63,820 bases of DNA from Promethearchaeota archaeon (GCA_016839635.1 JAEOTV010000096.1:1-63820); one strand, 5' to 3'. Positions 54,096-63,704 are shown, counted from the first letter of the stretch. A program made the numbers and translations. The notes: a model not told the origin generated them from the letters alone.

Positions 54096-54947
54096 TTGAA
54101 AATCCTAAGTACTGATAAAAAAATTATTTTAAATTCAAAAACTCAGGTCATTAACAAAAAGAAAGAGTCAAACTTCGAATTTCAGGAATTATATGATTAT
54201 TTAAATCAATATAAAATGAAAGAAGATCAGATTCTAATTTCTATCATTCTACCTGTTTATAATGAAGAAAAATCACTTAAAAAAATTTTGGAGAGTCTCC
54301 CAAATGATAACTCTATTGAAATTATTGTTATTGACGATAATTCGACAGATGGTAGCGTTAATGAAATTGAAAAGGTAAATAACGATAGAGAAATAAAACT
54401 ACTAAGACATAAAAAGAATAAAGGTTATGGGGGCGCTATTATCACCGGAATCAAATTCGCTAAAGGTGAAGTAATCGTTACAATGGATTCAGACGGTCAA
54501 CATTCTCCTAGAGATATCATTCAATTAATAAAACCTATTTTTGAAGGTGAAGTAGATTGTACTATTGGTTCAAGATACTTAGGAGGAAATTACTATGATT
54601 TACCAATTCGGACGAGATTAGGAGAGGCTATTGTAGAAAAATTGCTCCAAATTTTTTTTGGGCAAAAAGTAATGAACAGTCAAAATGGGTTTCGTGCTTT
54701 TAATAAAAAATTAATTCCTATATTTAAAGAAGCAAAATATCATGGATTTACTTTTGCAACTGAGATGATAATTTTAACATTAATTAATAGGTGTAAAATA
54801 AAGGAATGTCCTATAAAAGTATATGAACGTGTGCATGGAAATTCAAAAATTAGTATGAGAACGTTAGCCATTAATCTTCTTACTTGTTTTTTAAAATATT
54901 ATTATCAAAAGATATTAATAACTATTACAAGGAAAAACCATAAATAG
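54096..54947 (+). CDS. GT2, dolichol-phosphate-sugar-synthase-like
   Basis: A 283-residue GT-A/GT2 enzyme, probably a polyprenyl-phosphate sugar synthase. ISIILPVYNEEKSLKK, VIDDNSTDGS, KGYGGAIITGIKFAKGE, MDSDGQHSPRD (metal-binding DSD), GSRYLGGNYYDLPIRTR and NSQNGFRAFNKK. Closest paralogue: 19113-19949, including the N-terminal extension and TTG start. C-terminal LLTCFLKYYYQKILITI is moderately hydrophobic. It sits between three GT-C genes (49062, 51659, 55248), so it may supply their lipid-linked donor (inference). Confidence 0.9.
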   Translation: MKILSTDKKIILNSKTQVINKKKESNFEFQELYDYLNQYKMKEDQILISIILPVYNEEKSLKKILESLPNDNSIEIIVIDDNSTDGSVNEIEKVNNDREIKLLRHKKNKGYGGAIITGIKFAKGEVIVTMDSDGQHSPRDIIQLIKPIFEGEVDCTIGSRYLGGNYYDLPIRTRLGEAIVEKLLQIFFGQKVMNSQNGFRAFNKKLIPIFKEAKYHGFTFATEMIILTLINRCKIKECPIKVYERVHGNSKISMRTLAINLLTCFLKYYYQKILITITRKNHK

Positions 54948-54960
54948 TTTTTTAAAGCCT

Positions 54961-55107
54961 CTAAATTATTAGTTCTTCTTTAATTTTCTTATATTCCTCA
55001 TATGTAAATATAAAAAGATAAAATACGGCTTTATCGAGTTCAACGGTTAATGAATTTAGCTTCTGCTTTTTTATAATGATAATTTTTTTTAGAAGAATAT
55101 ATGTATT
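54961..55107 (-). pseudogene. Possible 3' remnant of an unidentified gene
   Basis: Part of the 300-base gap 54948-55247. The minus strand is open for 48 codons and reads KKQKLNSLTVELDKAV, then FYLFIFTYEEYKKIKEELII and TAG. Composition is protein-like, and there is no usable start codon, as expected for a truncated C-terminus. Family not recognised. The remaining part of the gap (55108-55247) is AT-rich and presumably holds the promoter of the next plus-strand gene. Confidence 0.25.
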
Positions 55108-55247
55108 CTATTTAATGAGAATAAATTATTAAAAAACTAATTGAAAGTTTATTCAATTATTAATTCAAGAAGAAAAAATAAAAACATTTTAGTTAGATTC
55201 ATGATTTGCATTAAATAATATATCATTTCAAGCGTTTCTGAGTATAA

Positions 55248-57755
55248 TTGAACTTTAAAACAAAAACTAAAAATATTCTAATAATTTTTTTACTTTCTGT
55301 TTACATGTTTCTACTTTTTAGTTCATTTTATATTAATATTAATGGATATAAAATTTCATTTATCTTATTATTAGGTTTTATATTAGTCATTACAATCTTT
55401 TTTTTCTATATAAATTCAAATCAGGAAAAAGCCAATACTTCTAATTATAACTTTACAATCTTATCTGAGAATTTTTTCAAATTTATTCTTTTAACGCTAA
55501 TGGTTATAGCTGTTTTTATTCCACCCATTACTTCTAATAACTTGCTTATAAATTGGGAGTACATTCTTCCATTAAATTACTTCAGAGCAATTATATTCAT
55601 ATTATGTTGTGCTTTCTTACCAGGATCTAATTTATATAGTCTATTTTTCCCTAATGATGAAATTTCTAAAAAATTTTCAATTGAACCTTTCTTTGTAAAA
55701 ATAACATTATATCCTCTTATATCATTTGGATTTATTGGAGTTTCTGTAATAATTTTAGATCAAATTGGACTTATTAGGGAATTCATAAGTTTTTTTTTAA
55801 TTTTAATAATTATAATCTTGTTTATTATTGATATCCTTTTTCAGATAATCAGATTTAAACATTTGGAGATATCTATAACACAGAGAACTATTTCCAAAAA
55901 CACATTTTTTATTCTTTTATTTGCTATAGCAGTTTTAACAATTTCAATAGGGGTTCAATATGGGTGGTTGTATATTCCTTCAGGAGATCCTTGGGATGGT
56001 ATTAAATATGCAAATCTCATCGGAGTTAATGGTGGTAGTCTCCAATCAACGGGCTATTATCCTAAGTTCTGGGGATATTCATCTTTTGGATTTAGCGCTT
56101 TAACAGGGCTACCTCTAATTAATGTAAATACATTGTTAGCACCATTTAGTTATTTGTTTGTTACTTCAGTATACATCTTCATGAAAGCTCTATTATTTAA
56201 TTTTAAAGAAAAATATGCTGTTTTATCAACTATACTTGTTATAATTTTTTCTGGCTTATTTTCTAACCCTCTACTTTCATGGTTAATATTTGTTAATGAA
56301 TTCTATTTTATTTATAAGAGTTATTCATATTTCTTGTTTTTTCTAGGCATTTCTTTATTTCTTATCGTCGTAAATAACAGGGATACAAGAAATTCTGATA
56401 CAAAACAATTTTGGAAAACAACCGATTTTAAATTCGTTATCTTAGGGTCATTTCTCTTAATATTAAGTTTTATGACTTATGTTTTACCTTTTTTAATGGG
56501 ATTAATTTTTCTATTATTCTATTCTCTTTTATCTGGAAAGATAAATATGGTACATAACTATAGATTTTTCCTGATTTTTGTGTTTTTCACCATTATTTTT
56601 TTCTTCTTTTTTGATCTTTTATTAAATTTTTATTTAAGTTATATGGTGGTTAGATTAATTCCATATTTTTTTAGATTTGAATTATTTTCAATTTTAGAAA
56701 ATACTAAATTACCATATATTCTTACATATCCAATCTTCCTTGTATTGCTATTACTATTATACGGTCTTTATTTCTTAATATTAAAAAACTTTGAGAAAAG
56801 TGAAAAAAATAAGCAAAATGTTAATGCTAAGGTTAGATTCACATTTAAAATAATGTTTATTTTGTTCATTACCCTTTTAATTGCTGAATTTTTCTTTGTT
56901 TTTTTAGAGGAATTCATTCTAAACGCAGATTTGAGTAATGAATCCTTCTTCTTTTTATATTTAGAAAAGATTTTTCTAAATTTAGGATTTATTGGGATTT
57001 TGGGAGTTTTATTTTCCTACCATTGTTATATGAAATCTAAAGAGTTGTTCTTTATTTTGCTTTCTTGGGTTTTATTTTCTTTTTTATTTGCTTTTTCACT
57101 AATTTTTATAGAAAATATTAATAATTTTCTTCTATCGCCAAAAGATATATCAGAAGAAAATATTTTTATGATGGATTATTGGTTTAATAGAATCTGGTTT
57201 TATTCAATCCCATCTTTATGTGTTTTTGGTTCGATAGGGTTATTTAAACTCTTTAGTAGATTGAGTAATTATAAAACATTCCACCAATATACGTATTTAA
57301 AAACAATTACTAAAAATATAATTTCCTCAAGTTTAATCATTTTTTCTTTTACAGGAATAATGTTCTCAGGAATTGTTTACGGTAATACTAACTTTAGATA
57401 TACAAAAACTCAAATTTCCACACTTGACTGGGTTTCAGAAAACATCCCAATTCGGTCAAGTGTGTTAGTAGGGGATAATTTTTTTATGGGAGTTGGTGTA
57501 GATTCTATAACATTTGTTGGACAATATTTTTTCTATGATATATTTGAAACTGAACTTAATGAAACTCAGTGTATCCAAAAAATTGAATATTTGAAAAATG
57601 AAACTATTCAATATGCGGTGATTTCACAATTATTTATTTCAAATTATCTCAATAAATCAGATTTTACAAATAATATTTTAATACCAGAATTTTACAATAT
57701 TACTTTGTATCAAGATGGAGATTTATCAGTACACTATGCACCATATTTTAATTGA
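55248..57755 (+). CDS. Large polytopic membrane protein, probable GT-C glycosyltransferase
   Basis: An 835-residue protein with about 15-17 transmembrane segments and an outer C-terminal domain of about 130 residues. Near residue 245 is YIPSGDPWDGIKYANLIG, followed by STGYYPKFWGYSSFGFSALT, a loop with acid and aromatic residues like GT-C enzymes. It differs from the AGNYFN subgroup at 11220, 49062 and 51659 and lacks WWDYG. The C-terminus starts with TLDWVSENIPIRSSVLVGDN, a pattern common after the last helix in archaeal GT-C-like proteins. The start is TTG at 55248, just before the first helix. Function inferred only from topology and loop motif. Confidence 0.55.
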   Translation: MNFKTKTKNILIIFLLSVYMFLLFSSFYININGYKISFILLLGFILVITIFFFYINSNQEKANTSNYNFTILSENFFKFILLTLMVIAVFIPPITSNNLLINWEYILPLNYFRAIIFILCCAFLPGSNLYSLFFPNDEISKKFSIEPFFVKITLYPLISFGFIGVSVIILDQIGLIREFISFFLILIIIILFIIDILFQIIRFKHLEISITQRTISKNTFFILLFAIAVLTISIGVQYGWLYIPSGDPWDGIKYANLIGVNGGSLQSTGYYPKFWGYSSFGFSALTGLPLINVNTLLAPFSYLFVTSVYIFMKALLFNFKEKYAVLSTILVIIFSGLFSNPLLSWLIFVNEFYFIYKSYSYFLFFLGISLFLIVVNNRDTRNSDTKQFWKTTDFKFVILGSFLLILSFMTYVLPFLMGLIFLLFYSLLSGKINMVHNYRFFLIFVFFTIIFFFFFDLLLNFYLSYMVVRLIPYFFRFELFSILENTKLPYILTYPIFLVLLLLLYGLYFLILKNFEKSEKNKQNVNAKVRFTFKIMFILFITLLIAEFFFVFLEEFILNADLSNESFFFLYLEKIFLNLGFIGILGVLFSYHCYMKSKELFFILLSWVLFSFLFAFSLIFIENINNFLLSPKDISEENIFMMDYWFNRIWFYSIPSLCVFGSIGLFKLFSRLSNYKTFHQYTYLKTITKNIISSSLIIFSFTGIMFSGIVYGNTNFRYTKTQISTLDWVSENIPIRSSVLVGDNFFMGVGVDSITFVGQYFFYDIFETELNETQCIQKIEYLKNETIQYAVISQLFISNYLNKSDFTNNILIPEFYNITLYQDGDLSVHYAPYFN

Positions 57756-57822
57756 AAGGTCTTAAACACTGAAACAAATTATATCATGTTAAATAATTTT
57801 AGCTTATTTAAATGATCTAAAA

Positions 57823-58539
57823 TTAATTTAATGTTCTACCAGGTCCAAAAGGACGTAATCGAATAATTCTACGTACAAAACCACTAACATCCGAAAGCCA
57901 ATGAAACTTAGATACAATATTATTTATAGAAATTGCAAAGCTTATAATAATGAGTTTTTCATTTTTAGGTTTAACAAATTCTATACAATAATGATTTTTC
58001 AAAACTATATCGAAATTTTGTGCAATTAGATTTTTTTTACTAACAGATTTAACTTTTGCGATTAATTTATTTTCAGATACATCTATAATTTTATAATCCA
58101 CGTTTATAAAATCACCTATAGCAAGATATTCCTTATTTTCGACTTTATCCTTGAGATATATTTTTGAAGTAGAAGAGAAAAATCGTCTCTTTTTGATTTT
58201 TCCAGTTATGATATTATTTTTATCTCTTAAAAGTTGATTTTTCGAAAAAAGATTCTTTCTGCTTTCAATTATAATGATTTTATTATCTTGTGCGTTGGGA
58301 ATTTCTAAAATCTTATTTAATCTTAAAAAATCTAATTTTAATTTGCCAATAACTTGACCAAATTCATTTAAAATGTCTTGACTTCCGAATTCTTCTTGTT
58401 GCTTTTTTAAAATAACATAGGAATAATTCTCTTTCAATTCATCTTTAAAAAATAGATCAGAATGCTCTAATGAATTTTTTGAATCCTTTTCAATATTTCT
58501 GTACATTTTAATTGTATAAATTTTTAAAATAAATATCAA
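57823..58539 (-). CDS. LURP-one/tubby-C-like beta-barrel protein
   Basis: A 238-residue soluble protein. From about residue 45 it shows repeated strand pairs with D/E-x-x-G turns: ILNEFGQVIGKLKLDF, LLRDKNNIITGKIKKRRF, KVENKEYLAIGDFINVDYKI and SENKLIAKVKSV, ending with a hydrophobic helix-like stretch LIIISFAISINNIV. This is the pattern of the LURP-one-related (LOR)/scramblase-like barrel, in which the last hydrophobic helix threads the barrel. The role of archaeal and bacterial members is unclear; lipid binding is possible. The C-terminus is basic (RRIIRLRPFGPGR). Its start lies only 38 bases from the divergent radical SAM gene. No enzymatic motif. M12 is an alternative start. Confidence 0.5.
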   Translation of the reverse strand: MIFILKIYTIKMYRNIEKDSKNSLEHSDLFFKDELKENYSYVILKKQQEEFGSQDILNEFGQVIGKLKLDFLRLNKILEIPNAQDNKIIIIESRKNLFSKNQLLRDKNNIITGKIKKRRFFSSTSKIYLKDKVENKEYLAIGDFINVDYKIIDVSENKLIAKVKSVSKKNLIAQNFDIVLKNHYCIEFVKPKNEKLIIISFAISINNIVSKFHWLSDVSGFVRRIIRLRPFGPGRTLN

Positions 58540-58577
58540 GATCTATAAACTAACATGTAATAATAATAACTCTAAAT

Positions 58578-60005
58578 ATGAAAATTTTAATAATAAATCT
58601 GCCAAGATTCCAAGACTCTTCAGTCACTCGTGAAGGACGATGTGAATTTGTTTGTAATTATCGTGTGGACACCCCAGCAACTCTACTAATCATAGCCTCA
58701 CTTTTAAGGATAAAAAACCATCAAATTGTTTTTATAGATGCTAATGCTCAAAATTTTGGTTATTCGTATATAAAAACCATATTGCAAAATAGAAGTTTCG
58801 AATGTGTTGTTTTTACATTCAACTCTTGGATAATTGAATTTGAATTAAAAATCTGTGAGATTGTAAAGAAAACAAATCCTTCTTGTAGAACAATTGGGTA
58901 TTCGTGGTTCGCAAAAAACTTTCCTAAAGAAATACTTTCTAGATTTACTTATTTAGATATTCAAATTATTGAAGATCCATTTTCCGTAATCGAGAATTTA
59001 ATATATAATTTAGATAAAGGAAAGAATCTTGAAGAAGTTGGAGGTATTGCATATAGAAGTATTAATAATAAAATCCAAGTAAATAGAAAACCTATTTTTG
59101 AAAAAAAATTTAGTGAATTACCCTTACCGGCATATGACTTAATACAATCTTTTAAACCCTATTATTTATATACCCCCTTAATAAAGCCCTACGCATTAGT
59201 ATATGCCGGAAAGGGATGTCCATTTAACTGCATATACTGTCTCGAGGCTAATACTCAATATAGCGGGAGATCTGCAGAGGAAATAGTTGAGGAATTAAAA
59301 CTTTTAAAGAAATTAGGAAATATAAAATATGTGTGGTTTTATGATCAGATATTTACAATTAATCGAGGTCGAACAATTGATTTTTGTAAAAGGATGATTA
59401 CAGAAAATCTTAAAATTAAATGGTTTTGTGATTCTAGAGCAGATTTAGTTGATAAAACAATCTTGAAAATGATGAAAGCAGCGGGGTGTATAGGGATTTC
59501 TTATGGGATAGAATCTGGATCTCAACATATTTTAAATAATATGAAAAAATCAATTAAGGTAGGTCAAGCAGTCAAAGCTCTAAAGTGGACTCGCGAAGCA
59601 AAAATTCCTATACAATTGAACTTATTGCTTGGCTCTCTCGGAGAAAATAATAGAACTCTTAAGGAAACAAAAAATTTCGTAAAAACAACATTACCCGATA
59701 TTATGCAGATTTCTGTAATATTAGCTATGAATGGAACAGAATTTACTAATTTAGCAATAAAAAATAAATGGATAAGTGATAATTTAAGTTGGCAGGAAAA
59801 AATATCAGATCTTCATTTAGATAAGAATCGTTATAAACCATTCCAACTCGATTTAGAAAATGAGATTAAAGAATTGTATAAAATTTTATATTTAAACCCA
59901 AGGTGGTGGATTAACAGTATTGACATTTTAGTCAAAAATCGCCAATTAATTTTACCAATCTTAGGAATATTTTTAAATAGATCAAAATCAATTAAAATTA
60001 TTTAA
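58578..60005 (+). CDS. B12-binding-type radical SAM protein
   Basis: A 475-residue protein. Residues 1-140 form a B12-binding-like Rossmann domain (KILIINLPRFQDSS, IVFIDANAQNFGYSY, CVVFTFNSW) without the DxHxxG signature. The radical SAM core has AGKGCPFNCIYCLEANTQYS with the [4Fe-4S] cysteines C214, C218 and C221, then VWFYDQIFTINRGR, CDSRADLVDK and GISYGIESGSQHILNNMKKS. The C-terminal 90 residues are family-specific. Typical products are C-methylations or other radical changes in lipids or sugars. Its stop overlaps the start of the acyltransferase (TAATG), so the two are coupled. Confidence 0.88.
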   Translation: MKILIINLPRFQDSSVTREGRCEFVCNYRVDTPATLLIIASLLRIKNHQIVFIDANAQNFGYSYIKTILQNRSFECVVFTFNSWIIEFELKICEIVKKTNPSCRTIGYSWFAKNFPKEILSRFTYLDIQIIEDPFSVIENLIYNLDKGKNLEEVGGIAYRSINNKIQVNRKPIFEKKFSELPLPAYDLIQSFKPYYLYTPLIKPYALVYAGKGCPFNCIYCLEANTQYSGRSAEEIVEELKLLKKLGNIKYVWFYDQIFTINRGRTIDFCKRMITENLKIKWFCDSRADLVDKTILKMMKAAGCIGISYGIESGSQHILNNMKKSIKVGQAVKALKWTREAKIPIQLNLLLGSLGENNRTLKETKNFVKTTLPDIMQISVILAMNGTEFTNLAIKNKWISDNLSWQEKISDLHLDKNRYKPFQLDLENEIKELYKILYLNPRWWINSIDILVKNRQLILPILGIFLNRSKSIKII

Positions 60006-61024
60006 TGGAAACTTTTAATTCCATAAGTTCATTAAGAGCTATTGCTATTTTTCAAGTAGTAATACTCCATGTTTTTTCATTATACATTCATTATGCTACT
60101 GAATCGATCTTTTATATTCCATTTGTTTTTCAAATCGTTAGTTCTGGGGTACCTCTTTTTATTTTTATCTCCGGTTTTAATTTATCCTTTAAATACTGGG
60201 ACGACTTTTCTGTAATAACCTTTTATAAAAAAAGGTTTAAGAATCTCTTGTTTCCTTATGCATTTTTTTGTATTATTTACATTTTATTACCATCAGTCAT
60301 TGAAAGAAAATCTATAGATTTTTCATATGAGGATTTCATTAATATTCTTTTCAATCCGGGGAAGTTCTTTTATCATTTTTGGTTTATAGGTCTTATATCA
60401 TCTTTTTATCTTTTTTATCCTTTGTTTGTAAAAATATTTATTAAATTCAAGGATAATTTATTCTATGTTTTACTGGTTTCTGTTTTTATTCAAATAATAT
60501 GGATGAAAACAAGAGTATTCGTTATTTATAATCTTGAAATTTTAAGAAATATCATCTTTTTATATGATCTTCTCTTTTGGCTTATAAATTATTTATTTCT
60601 TCGTCAGATCTCTTATTTTGTTTTGGGCGTGTATATAAGTAAGAATTTATTTAGAATTTCCTCAAATTCAAAATTTCTCTATACTCTAATAATTCCTATT
60701 ATTCTTCTACCCCTTTTGAACATAATATTACATGAAGTAACACTGAGTGTATTATTGAACATATCAATAATTCTTTTTTATTTTGTTCTTTTAGGAGAAA
60801 GAGAAAATATTTTTCTAAAGCTCACTGCAAAATATTCATTTGGTATTTATTTAATTCATGCTCTAGTTTTACATTATGTTGTAAAGACTCTGAATATGGT
60901 TTTTAATTATTGGTATTTCTATTTATATACCATAATTATCACATTTTCTATTAGTTTTACAATTATTTATGGACTTAGTAAACTACCAAAATCTCATTAT
61001 TTTATTGGCAATACAAATCGTTAG
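60005..61024 (+). CDS. Acyltransferase 3 family protein (OafA/WecH-like)
   Basis: A 339-residue membrane protein with about ten helices. It opens with ISSLRAIAIFQVVILHVFSL: the Arg before helix 1 and the His in it are conserved active-site features of acyltransferase family 3. Later FYKKRFKNLLFPYAFFCIIY (the R-x-x-R/K-like basic patch before helix 3) and FWFIGLISSFYLFYPLF, and near the end FGIYLIHALVLHYV. These enzymes move acyl groups, usually acetyl, onto exported sugars. It is translationally coupled to the radical SAM gene upstream. Likely O-acetylates the surface glycan (inference). Confidence 0.88.
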   Translation: METFNSISSLRAIAIFQVVILHVFSLYIHYATESIFYIPFVFQIVSSGVPLFIFISGFNLSFKYWDDFSVITFYKKRFKNLLFPYAFFCIIYILLPSVIERKSIDFSYEDFINILFNPGKFFYHFWFIGLISSFYLFYPLFVKIFIKFKDNLFYVLLVSVFIQIIWMKTRVFVIYNLEILRNIIFLYDLLFWLINYLFLRQISYFVLGVYISKNLFRISSNSKFLYTLIIPIILLPLLNIILHEVTLSVLLNISIILFYFVLLGERENIFLKLTAKYSFGIYLIHALVLHYVVKTLNMVFNYWYFYLYTIIITFSISFTIIYGLSKLPKSHYFIGNTNR

Positions 61025-61126
61025 ATTTACGAAGAGAATTCACTGAATTAGTCAATTGCAATAAAGAACATTTGATTTTTATCTCTACAATATGAATTTA
61101 ATTGATCATAACTGAGTATAAAGAGA

Positions 61127-62047
61127 TTAAAGTTTGCCTTCTTGTTCTTTCATCTTTAGAAGCGATTCTTCAATAGATAATGGTTTAACTTTTAATAATC
61201 GTTGTGCTTTACTTACATCTAAACAACAACGCATAGGTCTTTTAGCTGCTTGGTTAAACATTTCACTAGTAACAGGGGTAATCAATCCCTTATCTATATT
61301 AAAGATGTCAGCAATTTTAAGAGTAAAATCATAACGGTTTATACATTCCTTCCCTACTGTGTGGAAAACACCATTAATGTCCGAATTTGCAAGATTCAAT
61401 AAAAATTCAGCTAAATTATCCACTAAAGTAGGAGTACTATATTGATCGGTCACAATTTTTAAATTCTCACCTTCTCTAAGTTTATTTAATGCCCATATTA
61501 CAAAATTCATTGTTTTTCCAGAACTAGATTTTAAACCTTTTAACTCATTAGGATTCCATCCAAAAACTAAGCTTGTCCTAGCTATGGCATAATTAGTACA
61601 TGTTTTAATAATCTCTTTTTCTGCATCTAATTTATGCTTTCCATAAATACTTAAAGGATTTGGTTTACTTTCTTCTTTATAAGATTGATTAGTCCCATCA
61701 TAGACATAATCTGTCGATATGAAAAGCATTCTAGCATTAATATCTTTACAAGCTTCAGCTATGAATCTAGTTGATTCTACATTAATCTTTTTTGATTCTT
61801 CTTCATTCTTTTCACAATAATCTACATTGTGTAATGCTGTACAATCAATTACAATATCTGGATTAATTCTCTTTAAAATTTTTAAAGTTCCTTCCTTATT
61901 TGTTTTATCAAGTTTAAAAATGTTACAATTTTTAATGGCTACAGGTCTATTATTATAAGTACCAGAAACAATATATTCATTATTAGCTAAGTTAGCCAAT
62001 TTATAACCAGTAAGCCCGCTAGCACCTATTATTAAAATTTTTTTCAT
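61127..62047 (-). CDS. rfbD: dTDP-4-dehydrorhamnose reductase (RmlD)
   Basis: A 306-residue SDR of the RmlD family, catalysing the last step to dTDP-L-rhamnose. KILIIGASGLTGYKLA (glycines at 8-14), INPDIVIDCTALHNVDYCEK, the strand MLFISTDYVYDG, and NPLSIYGKHKLDAEKEI with catalytic Y135 and K139. Also ARTSLVFGW and DQYSTPTLVDNLAEFLL, which is strongly typical of RmlD. The alanine before NVDYCE is usual; here it is HNVDYCEK, a small change. It lies 77 bases from the radical SAM gene upstream on the same strand. The start of rmlC at the window edge suggests that rmlA and rmlB may lie further right. Confidence 0.92.
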   Translation of the reverse strand: MKKILIIGASGLTGYKLANLANNEYIVSGTYNNRPVAIKNCNIFKLDKTNKEGTLKILKRINPDIVIDCTALHNVDYCEKNEEESKKINVESTRFIAEACKDINARMLFISTDYVYDGTNQSYKEESKPNPLSIYGKHKLDAEKEIIKTCTNYAIARTSLVFGWNPNELKGLKSSSGKTMNFVIWALNKLREGENLKIVTDQYSTPTLVDNLAEFLLNLANSDINGVFHTVGKECINRYDFTLKIADIFNIDKGLITPVTSEMFNQAAKRPMRCCLDVSKAQRLLKVKPLSIEESLLKMKEQEGKL

Positions 62048-62124
62048 CTTGTTTCACGTCTTTAAAAATTTGATCAGTAATATAAAAAAATCTTAATTAT
62101 TTTTAGAATTAGCTAATCTTTAAA

Positions 62125-63525
62125 TTAAGTATACACAAATGTATTTGCAATCCTTTGAATAAATTTTCTTAGAACCACAGGTATTCTTGATCTGTTTTCC
62201 ATATATTTATTATATAGAACACCCTGCAATAATGTCCTTATAGCTTTTAATAAATTAATTTTCACAAATACATCAAAAGCAAATCTATCTCGAATTTTCT
62301 TTATTTTTTTTGCACTTATATGTTCATAATTCATAACAGAGTCATATATCCAATCTTCAATCTTTTTATTAGTAAGCCACCCTTTTTCCTTTGCTAATTC
62401 ATATAACTGAGTACCAGGAAAAGGTTGAAAGATAGTAGCTTGTATATCTGTTGGTCTTATTATTCGATTTAATTGAATTGTTTTTTTTATATCTTCAATA
62501 GATTCATAAGGTATTCCAATCATATTAAAAGAAAGAGTTTTTATTCCATATTTATGAGCTAAATTAAATGCTTTAATTATTTGTTCATTTGAAATTTGTC
62601 TATTTAATACATTTCTTCTAATTCTTTCACTTCCAGACTCCACACCAAGTAGGAGTCCATTACAATTTGCAATTTTAAGTGCTTTTGCAGTTTCTTCTGT
62701 AATTGTTTCTACTCTAGCATTACATACAAAAGGCAATCCAACTTCTTTAGAATATAAATCACAGAATTTTAGCAACCATTTTCTATTATGAGTAAATGTA
62801 TCGTCTTGAAAATCAATATTTCTAATACCAAATTCACTTTTTAATCTTTTTATCTCATTTATTACATTTTCAGGTGTCCTCATCCTTACAAATGTTCCCT
62901 TTCCCTTACAAAGATTTCTTTTATAATAGTTTATACAATAAGTACAATTATAAGGACAACCTCTACCAGCATATACATCTAATAAGTAATTTCTACCCTT
63001 TACATACTTTTCTACATCAAAAATATCACGATCTAACTCAAACATATCCAAATCTTGAGTTAATTCTCTTATTTCATTTTTAATAATTTTTTCTCCTTTT
63101 TTTACCCATAAGTTTTGAATTTTTGAATAATCTTCATTAGATTCGATTTTTTCAAGTAATTCTTCGAAAGCTTCTTCACCTTCACCAATACATATTATGT
63201 CAGCATGTTTTATAGACTGTTCTGGATCCACAATTGGGTGTACACCTCCAAGAATAATTAATGCATCACTAATTTCCCTTACTTTCTTAATTATATGTTT
63301 TGTAAAATGAAAATCAAATGTACTAATTGAAAATCCAATCACATCAGGTTTAAAATCTTTTATAAATTTTAGACACTCTTTTTTTGTAGCACCCCACGTA
63401 AAATCAAATAATTTAATATTGTAATTCTTTTTCCTCTTTTTTAGCCATCCAACAATATAACCAATTCCCGGAGATAAAGCCTCTTGGTGCGTTACATTTG
63501 GATAAATAAGTAATACATTCATCAA
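62125..63525 (-). CDS. B12-binding-type radical SAM protein
   Basis: A 466-residue protein with a B12-binding-like N-terminal domain (VLLIYPNVTHQEALSPGIGY, DVIGFSISTFDFHFT, ILGGVHPIVDPEQ, CIGEGEEAFEELLE; no DxHxxG) and a radical SAM core, AGRGCPYNCTYCINYYKR, with cysteines C190, C194 and C197. Further core motifs are IDFQDDTFTHNRKWLLKFCD, CNARVETITEE and GLLLGVESGSERIRRNVL. The EGEEAFEEL and GRGCPYNCTYC combination is common in BchE/P-methylase-like proteins of glycan and lipid clusters. First gene of a two-gene minus-strand run with rfbD. Substrate unknown. Confidence 0.9.
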   Translation of the reverse strand: MMNVLLIYPNVTHQEALSPGIGYIVGWLKKRKKNYNIKLFDFTWGATKKECLKFIKDFKPDVIGFSISTFDFHFTKHIIKKVREISDALIILGGVHPIVDPEQSIKHADIICIGEGEEAFEELLEKIESNEDYSKIQNLWVKKGEKIIKNEIRELTQDLDMFELDRDIFDVEKYVKGRNYLLDVYAGRGCPYNCTYCINYYKRNLCKGKGTFVRMRTPENVINEIKRLKSEFGIRNIDFQDDTFTHNRKWLLKFCDLYSKEVGLPFVCNARVETITEETAKALKIANCNGLLLGVESGSERIRRNVLNRQISNEQIIKAFNLAHKYGIKTLSFNMIGIPYESIEDIKKTIQLNRIIRPTDIQATIFQPFPGTQLYELAKEKGWLTNKKIEDWIYDSVMNYEHISAKKIKKIRDRFAFDVFVKINLLKAIRTLLQGVLYNKYMENRSRIPVVLRKFIQRIANTFVYT

Positions 63526-63704
63526 AATTAACCAGAAAAATATTATACTTATACGTAATTGTTTAATATAAATAAAAATTGATTTTATAAAAACAAAAGT
63601 AATAAACGTTAAATTTTAATTTACAATATCAATTTAATCAGTTACCAGTGAAATAAATAACTAATTGGTCATAATAATATCAAAAATGAAAAACATTAAT
63701 GAAA

